Shown: positions 55,301 to 64,000 of the stretch, one piece after another
Layout of the letters: every line of letters begins with the position of its first letter
Position numbering within the stretch: position 1 is the first letter of the stretch
Source of the DNA: Rhodotorula mucilaginosa
Taxonomy: Eukaryota > Basidiomycota > Microbotryomycetes > Sporidiobolales > Sporidiobolaceae
DNA: 64,000 bases
Direction: 5' to 3'
NCBI GenBank assembly: GCA_034406715.1
Contig: CP137880.1
Span: 186,001 to 250,000 of the forward strand
The notes under the pieces: generated by a model
Told to the model about the DNA's origin: nothing
What the model saw: the letters and a program-made list of their open reading frames with translations, nothing else
Databases searched by the model: none
Program-made: the position numbers and the translations under genes

Positions 55301-55422
55301 TCGACGATGCTGTTGAGGGTCGGCGTGAACGCGTTGGTCGAGACTGCCGTCACAAGAATGTCGAGAGACGACAGCGTCGAGTCGTCTAACTCCTCGATGT
55401 ACGACGAGATCAGATCACTCAT
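52323..55422 (-). CDS. Unrecognised large protein, second gene of a tandem pair
   Basis: Start MSDLISSYIEELDDSTLSSL at 55422, 60 bp after the stop of the neighbour upstream. The first exon runs to about 54013 and ends ESLDW before GTGAGC. The next (about 53945-53764) reads LATVFTSSLFIGMEQHPEHF and again ends in FDW before GTGAGC. The third begins GMWLKDGHEITMYAPPDL (about 53690) and runs to about 53000. Two or three further exons end VKETLLAAGGKE at 52323. Two hydrophobic stretches (TLVTACALGVALRLAQHVW, LGLATMFGCAAGSMSVFLL) in the first exon may be membrane segments. An acidic linker (DDPEADPTFVPDEE), a Lys/Glu/Ala-rich helix and a C-terminal coiled coil (EVEEAMAAVKAAKSAVKE) follow. About 970 residues. 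No known domain. Confidence 0.6.
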
Positions 55423-55482
55423 CCTGGGTGCGATCGTGTCTTGTTAGTCACGGCCAATCGTGTATTTGCAAGTCGGATCTGC

Positions 55483-57428
55483 TTACTCGGTGTTTCTCTC
55501 CGACACCGGCGCGGTCCCTCGCGGCGGTGCGAGTCCGGCAGCGAGAGCGACAACCCGCGCCGAATTCGTGTTTTTCTGTTTCGGTGCCGATGCCTTTGCA
55601 CGTTTTCGAGGCTCGCTCGACACGAGTCCGATCGCCGCTGCAGCTCGTTTGCGAGTGCTGATCCTCGGCGGGCCGCTCTCGGTTCCGACCTCGTCCATCG
55701 ACTGATCGCCTAGACTCGCGTCCTCCGCCTGCACCACGCATGCGTCAGCTTTTGTTCCTCTCCTAAATGGATGTGGATTAAAGACGCGCTCACCTCGATC
55801 GCCGCGGCCTCAACAATGCGGCCCTCGTTGTCGATCACGTCGCCTTTGTTGTTCCGCCACGCCCACTTGACCGGCACTTCCGCCGTTTGAGAAGCTTCGT
55901 ACGCTGTCGACGATGACGAGCTGGTGGCGGCTTGGCCGGTTGGTGAACCGACGGATTGCGCCTCGACGAAGCGCGCTTCGGCGGCCCTGACGGATTCTCG
56001 GTGCGCGCGCCTGTATGATTCAACGTCCGCCTTTTCGCTCTCCCATAGAGGTTCGAGCGCGCTGCGCGATGAGCGGTACCGGTCCGAGATCGCCGGCTCG
56101 AACGAGGCGAGGCTGATTACGGGCGGGACGAAACCAATCGCGTCCAAGAGCGACGTTGCAATCGGCGGGTTGAGAACGTCGAAGTGGACAGCCGGTGGCG
56201 ACGGGAGGATCCGTCCTGTACTCGAGTCGCGTCGATGTTTGCCAGTCCGCACGGACTTGGTGTAGCCGGCGTTCTTCTTGAAGACGTCGCTTGCTTGTCC
56301 GAACCCGCGAACGCCGTTCCGGAACGACCGCGCATTGATGCACAACTCCTCGACGCGCAGGAGTCGCTTGCGCCAGTCTCTGTCGCGTCCGCCGTGGCAG
56401 CCGAATGGATTCGGCTTGAGTGCCTCGACTTCAATGAGGTCGGGTCGGACACCGGCGCGTCTGGCTGCTCGCCTCCATTCCGTCTCCCATGTAATCCCGA
56501 GCTCCGTCTCGATCTGCCGAGCGGCCAGCCAGATCGCTGGGCGGAGCTTTTGGTTGTAGTCGTGTCGTTCTTGAGCAGTGAGCGACTTCGGCGCGCCCCG
56601 AGCAATGTTGTGGTCGCGGCGAACGCGCTCGAGGATGACCTCGCGCAGAGAGTCACGAGCGCGTTCCTGCGCGTGCATGAACCTCGCGACCTCTCGGTCA
56701 CCCCACATGGCAGCACCCGGCCCGTCTGGCTCGACGACGACGACGTTGATGTTGGCCCGGTAGATCTCCGGGTTGATGAAAACGCTGCTTGGGGACGTCG
56801 GGATCGTGGGCGGAGTTGCTGCCCCTGCGTAAGTGGCGTAATTGACCGACACGGCCCGGAACACGGCGTCCGAGACAGGGATGTTCTCCTGAAGCTGCGG
56901 CGGCGGTGAAGGACCCGATTCGGGGGCAAGCGAGACATCGGTTCCGACATGGATCGAGTCGCCCGAGATGATCGTAATGGTGTAGTCGTCCTCGCCCGTC
57001 TCTTCGTCGTAGGAGAGGATGTCCAGGATGATGCCGAATTCCGCCATGAGGAAAGCCCCGAGACTGCTTCCTCTCGGGAGTCTCGCTTCCGCGAGGAGTG
57101 TGGAGAAGAGGGCGTGATCGTCGCCGTCGTCACCGTGAATCAGGCCGAAAAAGGCACCGAGCCCCGACGCGAGACCGACGACGCGAGCGACGTCTTTGGG
57201 GACGGCGGTTCCGGCCGAGTTCTCGGTCGCGATCGGGTTCCCGTCGATCCCTGGCTGCTCGCCGCTTGTCGATTCTGCACCGGCGTCGCCCGTCTCAGTC
57301 GGCCGTTGCACCTCCTCCTCGCGGTCCAACTCCCCGCTCTCGTCCGTCTCGCCGTTGTTCGTGCATAGTTCGAGGATGTTTAGCTGGCAGGTCGTATCTG
57401 TCCCAGGTCGTGTCAGCACCGGAGTGCA

Positions 57429-57511
<83 letters not shown>

Positions 57512-58755
57512 GCTCTGAGCGCACTTGTAAAGTTCTCGGGGGTCCCGCTCCGTAAACCGCCGTGCAAGTGCGCTGAGTGATGTCAAGATGGCAAGTCAGC
57601 GTTGCATATCAGCTGCTGAGCGCGGAGGAGTACGCACCTCTGTCCTCGACGACGGAGAAGACGGCTGGTGGGAGGAGGATTCGGGCACAGTGCAGCGACA
57701 GGCGACCCCGCAACGTCATCATCTCGCGGTGCATCTCCTTCAGGCTCTCGTATATCTGCCTCGCCCTGCCGAGATTGCTGTGCAGGCGGGTGAGGGTAGC
57801 CGCATCGTCGATTCGCCATATCGGCGGCGGCTGAACGATCACGCCGTTGCTCATCTCGATCCGAGTCGGACCGACGGTGTGCGAGTTCCGACCCTTTTCG
57901 TTGCCTTTGACGTTGAGGATGGCGATGCATTCGTGGTAGCCGACCCATCGCAGACCCTCGACGCTTTCGGGTCCGTCGCGGGCGCGGCGTAGACCATGAA
58001 CGGCCGCTCGGCGCTCTTGCTCTCGAGCGCGCGCATGTCTTCGTCTAGTCCTTGTGCCTCGAGACGATCCCGTTCGCGGTGCTTCGTGTCTTTGGCAACT
58101 CGCCGAGCCCAGCTGCCCGAAATCCTGCTCGCCTTGAACTCAAAGTGGGCGAGGTTGGCCGCGTCGACGACGAAGATGGCCGAACCCGGGGCGGCCTTGT
58201 AGAGGTGCTTGTTCTTCCGGGAAACGGGGGTGAACCGTCTGCACGATTTCGAGGTCAGCTTGGTTCGAGCAGACTGTAGTCTATCTGCGCTTACCGCTTG
58301 CTCGGATCCCAGTCGCCGATGAATTCGTCCGCGAGATCGATCGTCTCGCACCTCCTCGCTCGCGCCTCTTTGCCCGCCGCCGTGAGATCGACCGGCATGA
58401 AGACCGGTTCTGCCAATCCAAAAAAGGCTCGAAACTCCTCCTCGGTGCCGTGTTTCGCGATGTGTCGCACTTGGTCGCAGATCGAGCCGGACCGCAGGCA
58501 GCATTCCTCGGGTTCTGCCGGAGGTGGTTCGTGCCGCACGGCGAGGAACATTGTCTCGATGGACCACACGTACGACGCGGTCGGCACGTACGGGATCCCT
58601 GCCGAGTGGTCGGGCAACGGCGGGTATGGCGTCGGCGTCTCGAACGTGGGATGCGGGTCGAGGTGGCCGGCTTTTCGTAAAGCTTCGAGGCGCTCGCCCA
58701 ATCTCTGATCTGAGCTCTTGCCCGTCGGCGCCGGCTTGGCGACCTTGACGACCAT
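55483..58755 (-). CDS. Unrecognised large protein, first gene of a tandem pair
   Basis: Start MVVKVAKPAPTGKSSDQRLG at 58755. Exon 1 ends at DWDPSKR (about 58291) and joins FTPVSRKNKHLYKAAPGSAI. The frame slips near 57970: before it reads PFMVYAAPATD, after it ESVEGLRWVGYHECIAILNV, both protein-like, so one base is probably missing or an unseen intron lies there. The exon continues through MSNGVIVQPPPIWRIDDAAT to VVEDR. A long intron follows (about 57640-57400) carrying a GA microsatellite. The large exon from about 57400 reads CQLNILELCTNNGETDESGE on to EVPVKWAWRNNKGDVIDNE. The last exon (55737-55483) has a nuclear-signal-like basic run (SSEPRKRAKASAPKQK). About 1,000 residues in all. I recognise no domain. 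A shorter gene starting at MSNGV (57854) is an alternative model. Confidence 0.55.
57432..57512. repeat. GA/CT dinucleotide microsatellite in an intron
   Basis: About 80 bp of almost pure GA (one AAA interruption near 57494). On the minus strand, the coding strand here, it is a CT run upstream of the acceptor used for the CQLNILELC exon, so it lies inside the intron as an extended polypyrimidine tract. A naive reading frame through it gives a meaningless Ser-Leu repeat. Confidence 0.9.
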
Positions 58756-58849
58756 GACGCTCAGATTGCCGACCGGCACTCGCAGAGTATAGCGAAGCGA
58801 GGCGGTCGGCCGTGAATGCAAGAAGCCCGGCAGACGGTGGGCCCGCTGC

Positions 58850-58882
58850 ACTCAGACCTTGGGTGCGACCCAAGGTCTGAGT
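58850..58882. repeat. Perfect 15-bp inverted repeat with a 3-nt loop
   Basis: ACTCAGACCTTGGGT (58850-58864), loop GCG, then its exact reverse complement (58868-58882). It lies between the divergent unrecognised gene and the 5' end of TRA1. A perfect hairpin of this length is not expected by chance in a 33-bp stretch. It could be a regulatory palindrome, an insertion footprint or a chimeric join. Confidence 0.85.
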
Positions 58883-59099
58883 GACTGAGGGGCGGCGCGC
58901 GTTTCGTCTCGCTTCGCTTGCCTGCTCTCTGCTCGTGACTGCTACAGCATACGAGGCGCTCGCTACACGCTATGGAGACGCAGTCCGACTGCTGCAGGCA
59001 CCGCCTGGTGAATCGACGTCGGCGACGCCGAGTCGTTCTCATTCCCACGATCCCCGCATCCCTTCGCATTCAACCCCGACCCGATAACAGCTACTCGCG

Positions 59100-62000
59100 T
59101 GTTGCTGGACCACACACCACGAGGTCAAACCCAACCTCGCCACCGAGCTGTGCAACGCGATCGTTGTGTACCGCAAGACGTCGACCTCGGAAAGCCGCTC
59201 GAGTTCCTGCTCTCGTCCTTCACCGACATCCTCATGACAGGCGACCCGGTGTTCCGACTCGGGAGAACATGTGAGTTTCAACACGAGGGAATTCTTCAGG
59301 ATGGGCAGCGCTGACGACGACGACGATGGCACCCGCCCGCGCAGAAACCCCGCAACCTCGTCATCCAGATCCTGCATCGCTTCCTGCACGTCGAACCGCT
59401 ACCCCATCATGCGCAGGACCTCATGTCCCTCCCCCTCCACCTCCGCCGGATCGAGTCCGAAGACAACACCCCCCCTCTGCATCAAGGTCATCATCGACCT
59501 GCACCGGACCTACTCGCGACCGCCCTCGCCTTCCTCGACTGCGCCAGCCGCCGCGGGCGCAGACGCCGGCGGAACGACGCCGACGATGGACCCGACCGTC
59601 GATGAGTTCCTCGAGATCGTCGCCGAGCTGTCCAAGAACATGGGCAGCGTCGCCGAGGAAACGTTCTGCGACGCTTGCAACTGGGCGACGCGGTGTCGCG
59701 TCTTCGGTTCCGGAGCAGCATGCGGCGGGTCCCGCGCGGACGTTCAGATTCCGACTTCGGCGGGAGGGCCGCCCTCGAACGGCGGGGACAGCGACGCCGG
59801 CGGCGGACCCGCCCAACCTGTCATCCACGCGCCGGCGATGCGCTCGTTCAAACTCTTGCAAGATTGCCCCGCCTCGATCGTCTTTATCTTTCAGACGTAC
59901 CGCACGTTGGTCAACAAGGCGATCACGATCTTTGTCCCGCTCGTGTTCGACTTTATCCAGATGCAGGCGGAGCCGCAACCGAGGAAACACGAGTCGATGG
60001 AACCGGGTAAGTCGTGGGTCGGCATCCGCCCCGAGATCCCGAAGGAGAAGCGTGCCGCGTTCCGAGACATGGTCATGGCGCAGACCAAGGTGAGTCTTCC
60101 TTTGACCTCTCTCTCTCTCTCTCTAGCTTCCAGAGGGCACCCACTCACTCGCGCCTCTCCTGTGATTGCACCGGCAGACAATGTCCTTCCTCGCCTACAT
60201 CCACCGAGTCTCCAACACCGCCCTCTCCTCATACCTCAACGTGCTCCCCGAGATCGCCGTTCGCCTGATGAAGGACTGCCCCTCCGATGCCGTCGCGATG
60301 AAGCGCGACTTGATCATCGCGACTCGCCACATCCTGCAGTCCGATCTCCGGACCGCCTTCCTCTCCCAGATCGACACCCTCCTCGACGAACACGTCCTGA
60401 CGGGCAACTCGGTCACCGGCCACGAGAACCTGCGACCGCTCGCGTTCTCGATGCTCGCCGACTTGATCCATCACTGCCGCGCCGAGTTGACGCTGCCGCA
60501 GCTGTCTCGCGTCGTCCACACCTACTGCGCCAACGTGCATGACCCGACCCTCGCCTCGGCCATCGAGACGATGTGCTCCAAGCTCCTCCTCAACCTGATC
60601 GACCCGATCGCGAGCAAGGAGCCGACCGAAGCCGTCAAGACCCTCCAGCGGATCTTGCTCGCGTTCGTAACCCGCATGGAAGCGATGGCCGAGGTGCGGG
60701 ACGAGTGGTCGAAATGAAGCAAGGCGAGGGAGCCGTTGCCCGCGTTGGTCGACAAGGTCCGCACGAGGGTGAAGGAGCGAGCCGAGTGGACGAAGCGCCA
60801 TCTCGACGAGGGCAAGGGCAAGGCGACGGAATCGGACGCCGACGACGCGATGCAGGTCGACGAGTCCTCGGCCGATAAGCAGGGCAAGGAAGCGATGCAG
60901 GTCGATGGCTCCGAAGCCTCGACTAGCGCCGCTGCCGCCTCGAAAGACGCGGACGCGCCCACCGCTGACGGCGAAGCCAAGCCTGAAGCGAAGAAGGACG
61001 ACGACGAAGAGCCTCCGCTCCTGCAACTCGACGACGTCGACATCGAGCGCGCCAAGCCGATCAAGAAAGCGGTCGTCATGGTCGACCCAGGTCCCGACCC
61101 CATCGAGGACGCCCGGTTCTTGTTCCGCAACCTCTTCTTCGGCTTCAAGACACTCGGCCTCGCCCTGAACAGGATGGGCGGACTCGGTCCCGACGCCGAG
61201 ATGATGTGCCGGTTCTTCGACGCGGCGGTCAAATGCATGGTGCTGTTCGACCCTGCGCGCGATCAGGGTCGCGAGCAGAAGGAGGTCATGGAGGTGCTCA
61301 CGACGACGCTCATTCAGACCGAGCTCGTCATCTTCCAGGAGGTGATCGAGAACCGGATGGGCTTCTTCTTCGACGAGCTGATTCGGGTCCGTCAACGCGT
61401 TCTCTTCCTTTCGCCTGTTTCCCGTCTCGCTTCATGGCGCCCGCGCGCAAATCCGCTGACCTTGTTTCCATTGCGTACACGTGCAGAACCACGAACTCCT
61501 CGTCATCCCTCAGTCCTTGCTCTCCAACGAGATCGTCTCGCAGCATTTCGTCGCCATCCTCTTCCGCTTCCTCTCCGCTCGCCTCCCCGATCTCGGCAAC
61601 AGCAACAAGGAGAACACGTTGGTCATGCTCCGTCTTTACAAGATGTCCTTCGTGGCGGTCACCATCTTCCCGGAGAAGAACGAGCCGGTCCTCCTCCCGC
61701 ACCTCTCGAACCTTATCATGAACTCGCTCAAGCTCGCCAGCCAGGCCGCCGAACCGAACCCGTATTACCTCCTCCTCCGCGCCCTGTTTCGGTCGATTGG
61801 CGTCGGAAGGTTCGATATCGTGTACAACGAAGTCTTGCCATCGCTGCAGACGCTCCTCGAGCAGCTCAACGCGCTCCTCCAGTCGGCCGACAGCTCGCGC
61901 GAGGACCTCGTCGCCGAGTTCATCCTCAAGTTCCCGGTCCGCCTCTCGGTTCTTTTTGCCGCACCTGAGCTACCTCATGCGACCGCTCGTCCCCGCGCTT

Positions 62001-64000
62001 CAAGCCGGCTCCGAACTCGTCAGTCAAGGCCTCCGAACCCTCGAGCTCTGCGTCGACAATCTCACGCAAGAATTCCTCAATCCGCTCTTCGCTCCCGTCA
62101 TCGACGAGGTCATGGTCGGCTTGTGGAAACTTCTGCGTCCGCTGCCGTTTAACCACCAGCACGCGCACACGACGATGCGCATCCTCGGCAAGATCGGCGG
62201 CAGGAACCGAAAGGGATTCGGGCCGCCGAAACTCGAGTGGAAGCCGGTCGGACCCGAGGCGCTCCTCAACATCAAGTTCGAGGGCAAGGACGCGGCAATT
62301 CGAATCGCTCCCATCGTCGAGGTCCCACTCAAGATCATCCGCCGCGGCGACGTCCACTACCGCCGAGTCGCGTACCAGTTCCTCAAGTACTCGGTGGCGG
62401 TCTTCCTGCGGGAGGTACGTCTATTACTTCTGCTCAATTTTCGAGGCGAAGACTTCCGGCCGGCTGACCGCTTCCTTGCCGAAACAGGGTCTCGCTGCCG
62501 GAGAGCCGGAAGACACCTTCGGTCAGATCCTGAAAGGGCTCTTCGACGCGACGCGCGTCGACGATTTCCAGGCGCAGGCCAACAAGTACATCCTCGACCT
62601 CGCCCGACTCACCTTCTCCCTCGAGCTCGGCAAACCCCTCCCGAGAGTCCGACGCACCCGAAGCAGGCGCTTCCGCTCTCCGCCGCCTTCATCGACGGCG
62701 TCATCGAAAACATCTGCACGGTCGAATCGCCCGACTTGTCCGCCGCGGCGATCCAGACCAGGAAGATTGTCGAAGCGGTGCTCGAATGGCGGAAGCCGCC
62801 GGTCAAGCCCGAAGGTGGTTCAGGTCGCGTGCCCCCCGATGCCGCGACGGCGTTGCTGCACCAGCTCGCGACCCGGATTGCGATGCACTGCTACGACCCC
62901 TCGTGGCAGCGCAAGTGTGGCGCCGCGCGCGGCATCCTGATTCTCATCTCGGAGGTCGGCCTCGAGACGCGCTTCTGCATCGATCACGAGATCGAATTCA
63001 CCCGCGCGCTCCTCTTCGCCCTCAAGGACATGCCCGGCGAGGCTCCGTCGAACGCCGACATGGTCACCGACACGCTCCTCACGCTCGTACGCCTGTGCAG
63101 CACCAACATCGGCGAGGACGACAAGAAGGCCCGCCGCGTCACCCTCAACTACCTCGTCGGCCTCTTGCTTGTCGAAGTCAGCTGCCAGGTGGCATCGGTC
63201 CGCGACGCCGTCAAGCGAGCACTCAAGGTCGTCTCCGAGGGCGAGGGAACGCCGATCACCGAACTCCTGCGCCCGGTCAAGGACCGCCTCATCGGGCCGA
63301 TCTTCACCAAGCCTTTGCGCGCTCTCGGATTCACGATGCAGATCGGTCACATCGACGCCGTCACGTACTGCATCACGCTCGACCCTCCCCTCATCGAGGT
63401 CGATGAGCAGCTCGTCCGGCTCTTGCACGAGGCCCTCGGTATCGCCGACGCCGAAGACTCGGCGCTTCTCGGCGGCAAAGTCACCTACAAGACGATGGCG
63501 CCGCTCACGCAGCTCCGCGTCGTCTGTGTCCAGCTCCTCTCGCCTGTGTTGGCCAACTCCCAGCTCAACACGCCGAACTACAACCAGACGCGTATCCGCG
63601 CGCTCTCCGTCTACTTCAAGCTGCTCTACTCCAAGGCGCCCGAGGTCGTCGACGCGGCGTACCAGAGCTTGAAGCAGGTGATGTTGGCGCAGGGCAAGCT
63701 GCCGAAAGATCTCCTGCAGACGGGTCTCAAGCCCGTCCTCATGAACCTGGCCGACCACAAGAAGCTCTCGGTCGCCAGTTTGCACGTGAGTTGTACCGCT
63801 CGACAACGCTCGTACTCGCTTCTCGATACTGACGTCTTTCGATTTCCATAGGGGCTCGCCCGCCTTCTCGAGCTTTTGACGAACTACTTCAAGGTCGAGA
63901 TCGGCCAGAAGCTCGTCGACCACTTCCGGAGTCTCGCCGTACCCGCCGACATCCTCCGCGCCACGGCGAAGCAGTCGTCCGAAGACGGCGAACTCGAGGT
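59100..64000 (+). CDS. TRA1: TRA1/TRRAP, SAGA and NuA4 scaffold (5' two-fifths or less, frame broken)
   Basis: Tra1 is the giant pseudokinase that links activators to the SAGA and NuA4 acetyltransferases. Only the N-terminal HEAT part is in the window; the gene runs off the right edge. Recognisable blocks: VKPNLATELCNAIVV (59130), CIKVIIDLHRTYSRPPSPSS (59490), MSFLAYIHRVSNTALSSYLN (60181), LFFGFKTLGLALNRMGGLGP (61130), HTTMRILGKIGGRNRKGFGP (62166), KCGAARGILILISEVGLETR (62910), GFTMQIGHIDAVTYCITLDP (63330). Introns at about 60089-60177, 61389-61486, 62416-62489 and 63786-63851 are canonical. The frame breaks near 59180, at the seven-C run 59469-59475, at T5 61953-61957 and at C4 62635-62638, and a TGA sits at 60715-60717. 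The start codon was not found; the first exon may be damaged or lie near 58972. The conserved sequence on both sides of each break argues against long-standing decay. Confidence 0.9.

Noticed and set aside
57410-57560. Ser-Leu repeat protein segment read through the GA/CT microsatellite
   Set aside because: The repeat lies in an intron upstream of a clear acceptor; the peptide is an artefact of reading through it.
57960-57990. A programmed -1 ribosomal frameshift in the first unknown gene
   Set aside because: No canonical slippery heptamer or obvious downstream structure, and neighbouring genes show homopolymer or single-base breaks; a consensus error or hidden intron is simpler.

Overview
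The window looks like a GC-rich basidiomycete nuclear chromosome. The reasons are compact genes with many short (about 50-80 nt) GT-AG introns, opisthokont genes such as UBR1, TRA1, dynactin p25 and a CLC channel, and a Bim1/X325-type copper protein. A Pucciniomycotina red yeast (Microbotryomycetes, Rhodotorula-like) is my best guess; that is inference from gene content and base composition. All gene models were built by hand from reading frames and splice signals, so exon edges are approximate unless the joined frame is stated to close.

Left part (0-31.9 kb). An unrecognised gene runs off the left edge. It diverges from a 10-exon gene for a membrane-anchored Ser/Thr-rich protein carrying eight copies of a 13-residue two-cysteine motif. 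Then come a nitrilase-family hydrolase, the N-end-rule ubiquitin ligase UBR1, a disordered Pro-rich protein, a TBC Rab-GAP, a CLC chloride/proton antiporter (17 exons, frame closes) meeting a glycine-rich-domain (DUF1399) protein tail to tail with 11 bp between stops, lipoyl(octanoyl) transferase, a Bim1-like copper protein, a RING-CH membrane ubiquitin ligase and dynactin p25.

Middle part (31.9-48 kb). A secreted GH32 invertase is followed by a Ctr copper transporter and a ferric/cupric reductase that share a 294-bp divergent promoter with two GATA motifs. With the Bim1-like gene this gives three reductive metal-uptake genes within 11 kb. The reductase has an unusual cysteine-rich insertion. 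Next are an L-arabinitol/sorbitol dehydrogenase with a 19-nt microexon, a roughly 1.15-kb foldback-like inverted-repeat element, a doubtful gene fragment, and a large low-complexity protein with a short well-ordered core.

Right part (48-64 kb). A karyopherin (importin-4/Kap123 type) and TRA1, both conserved housekeeping genes, are broken by in-frame stops and homopolymer frameshifts although the protein between breaks is clearly conserved. Between them lie two large tandem genes whose products I do not recognise. The clustering of breaks at this end suggests either poor consensus sequence or real decay, and it must be settled before the stops are interpreted biologically.
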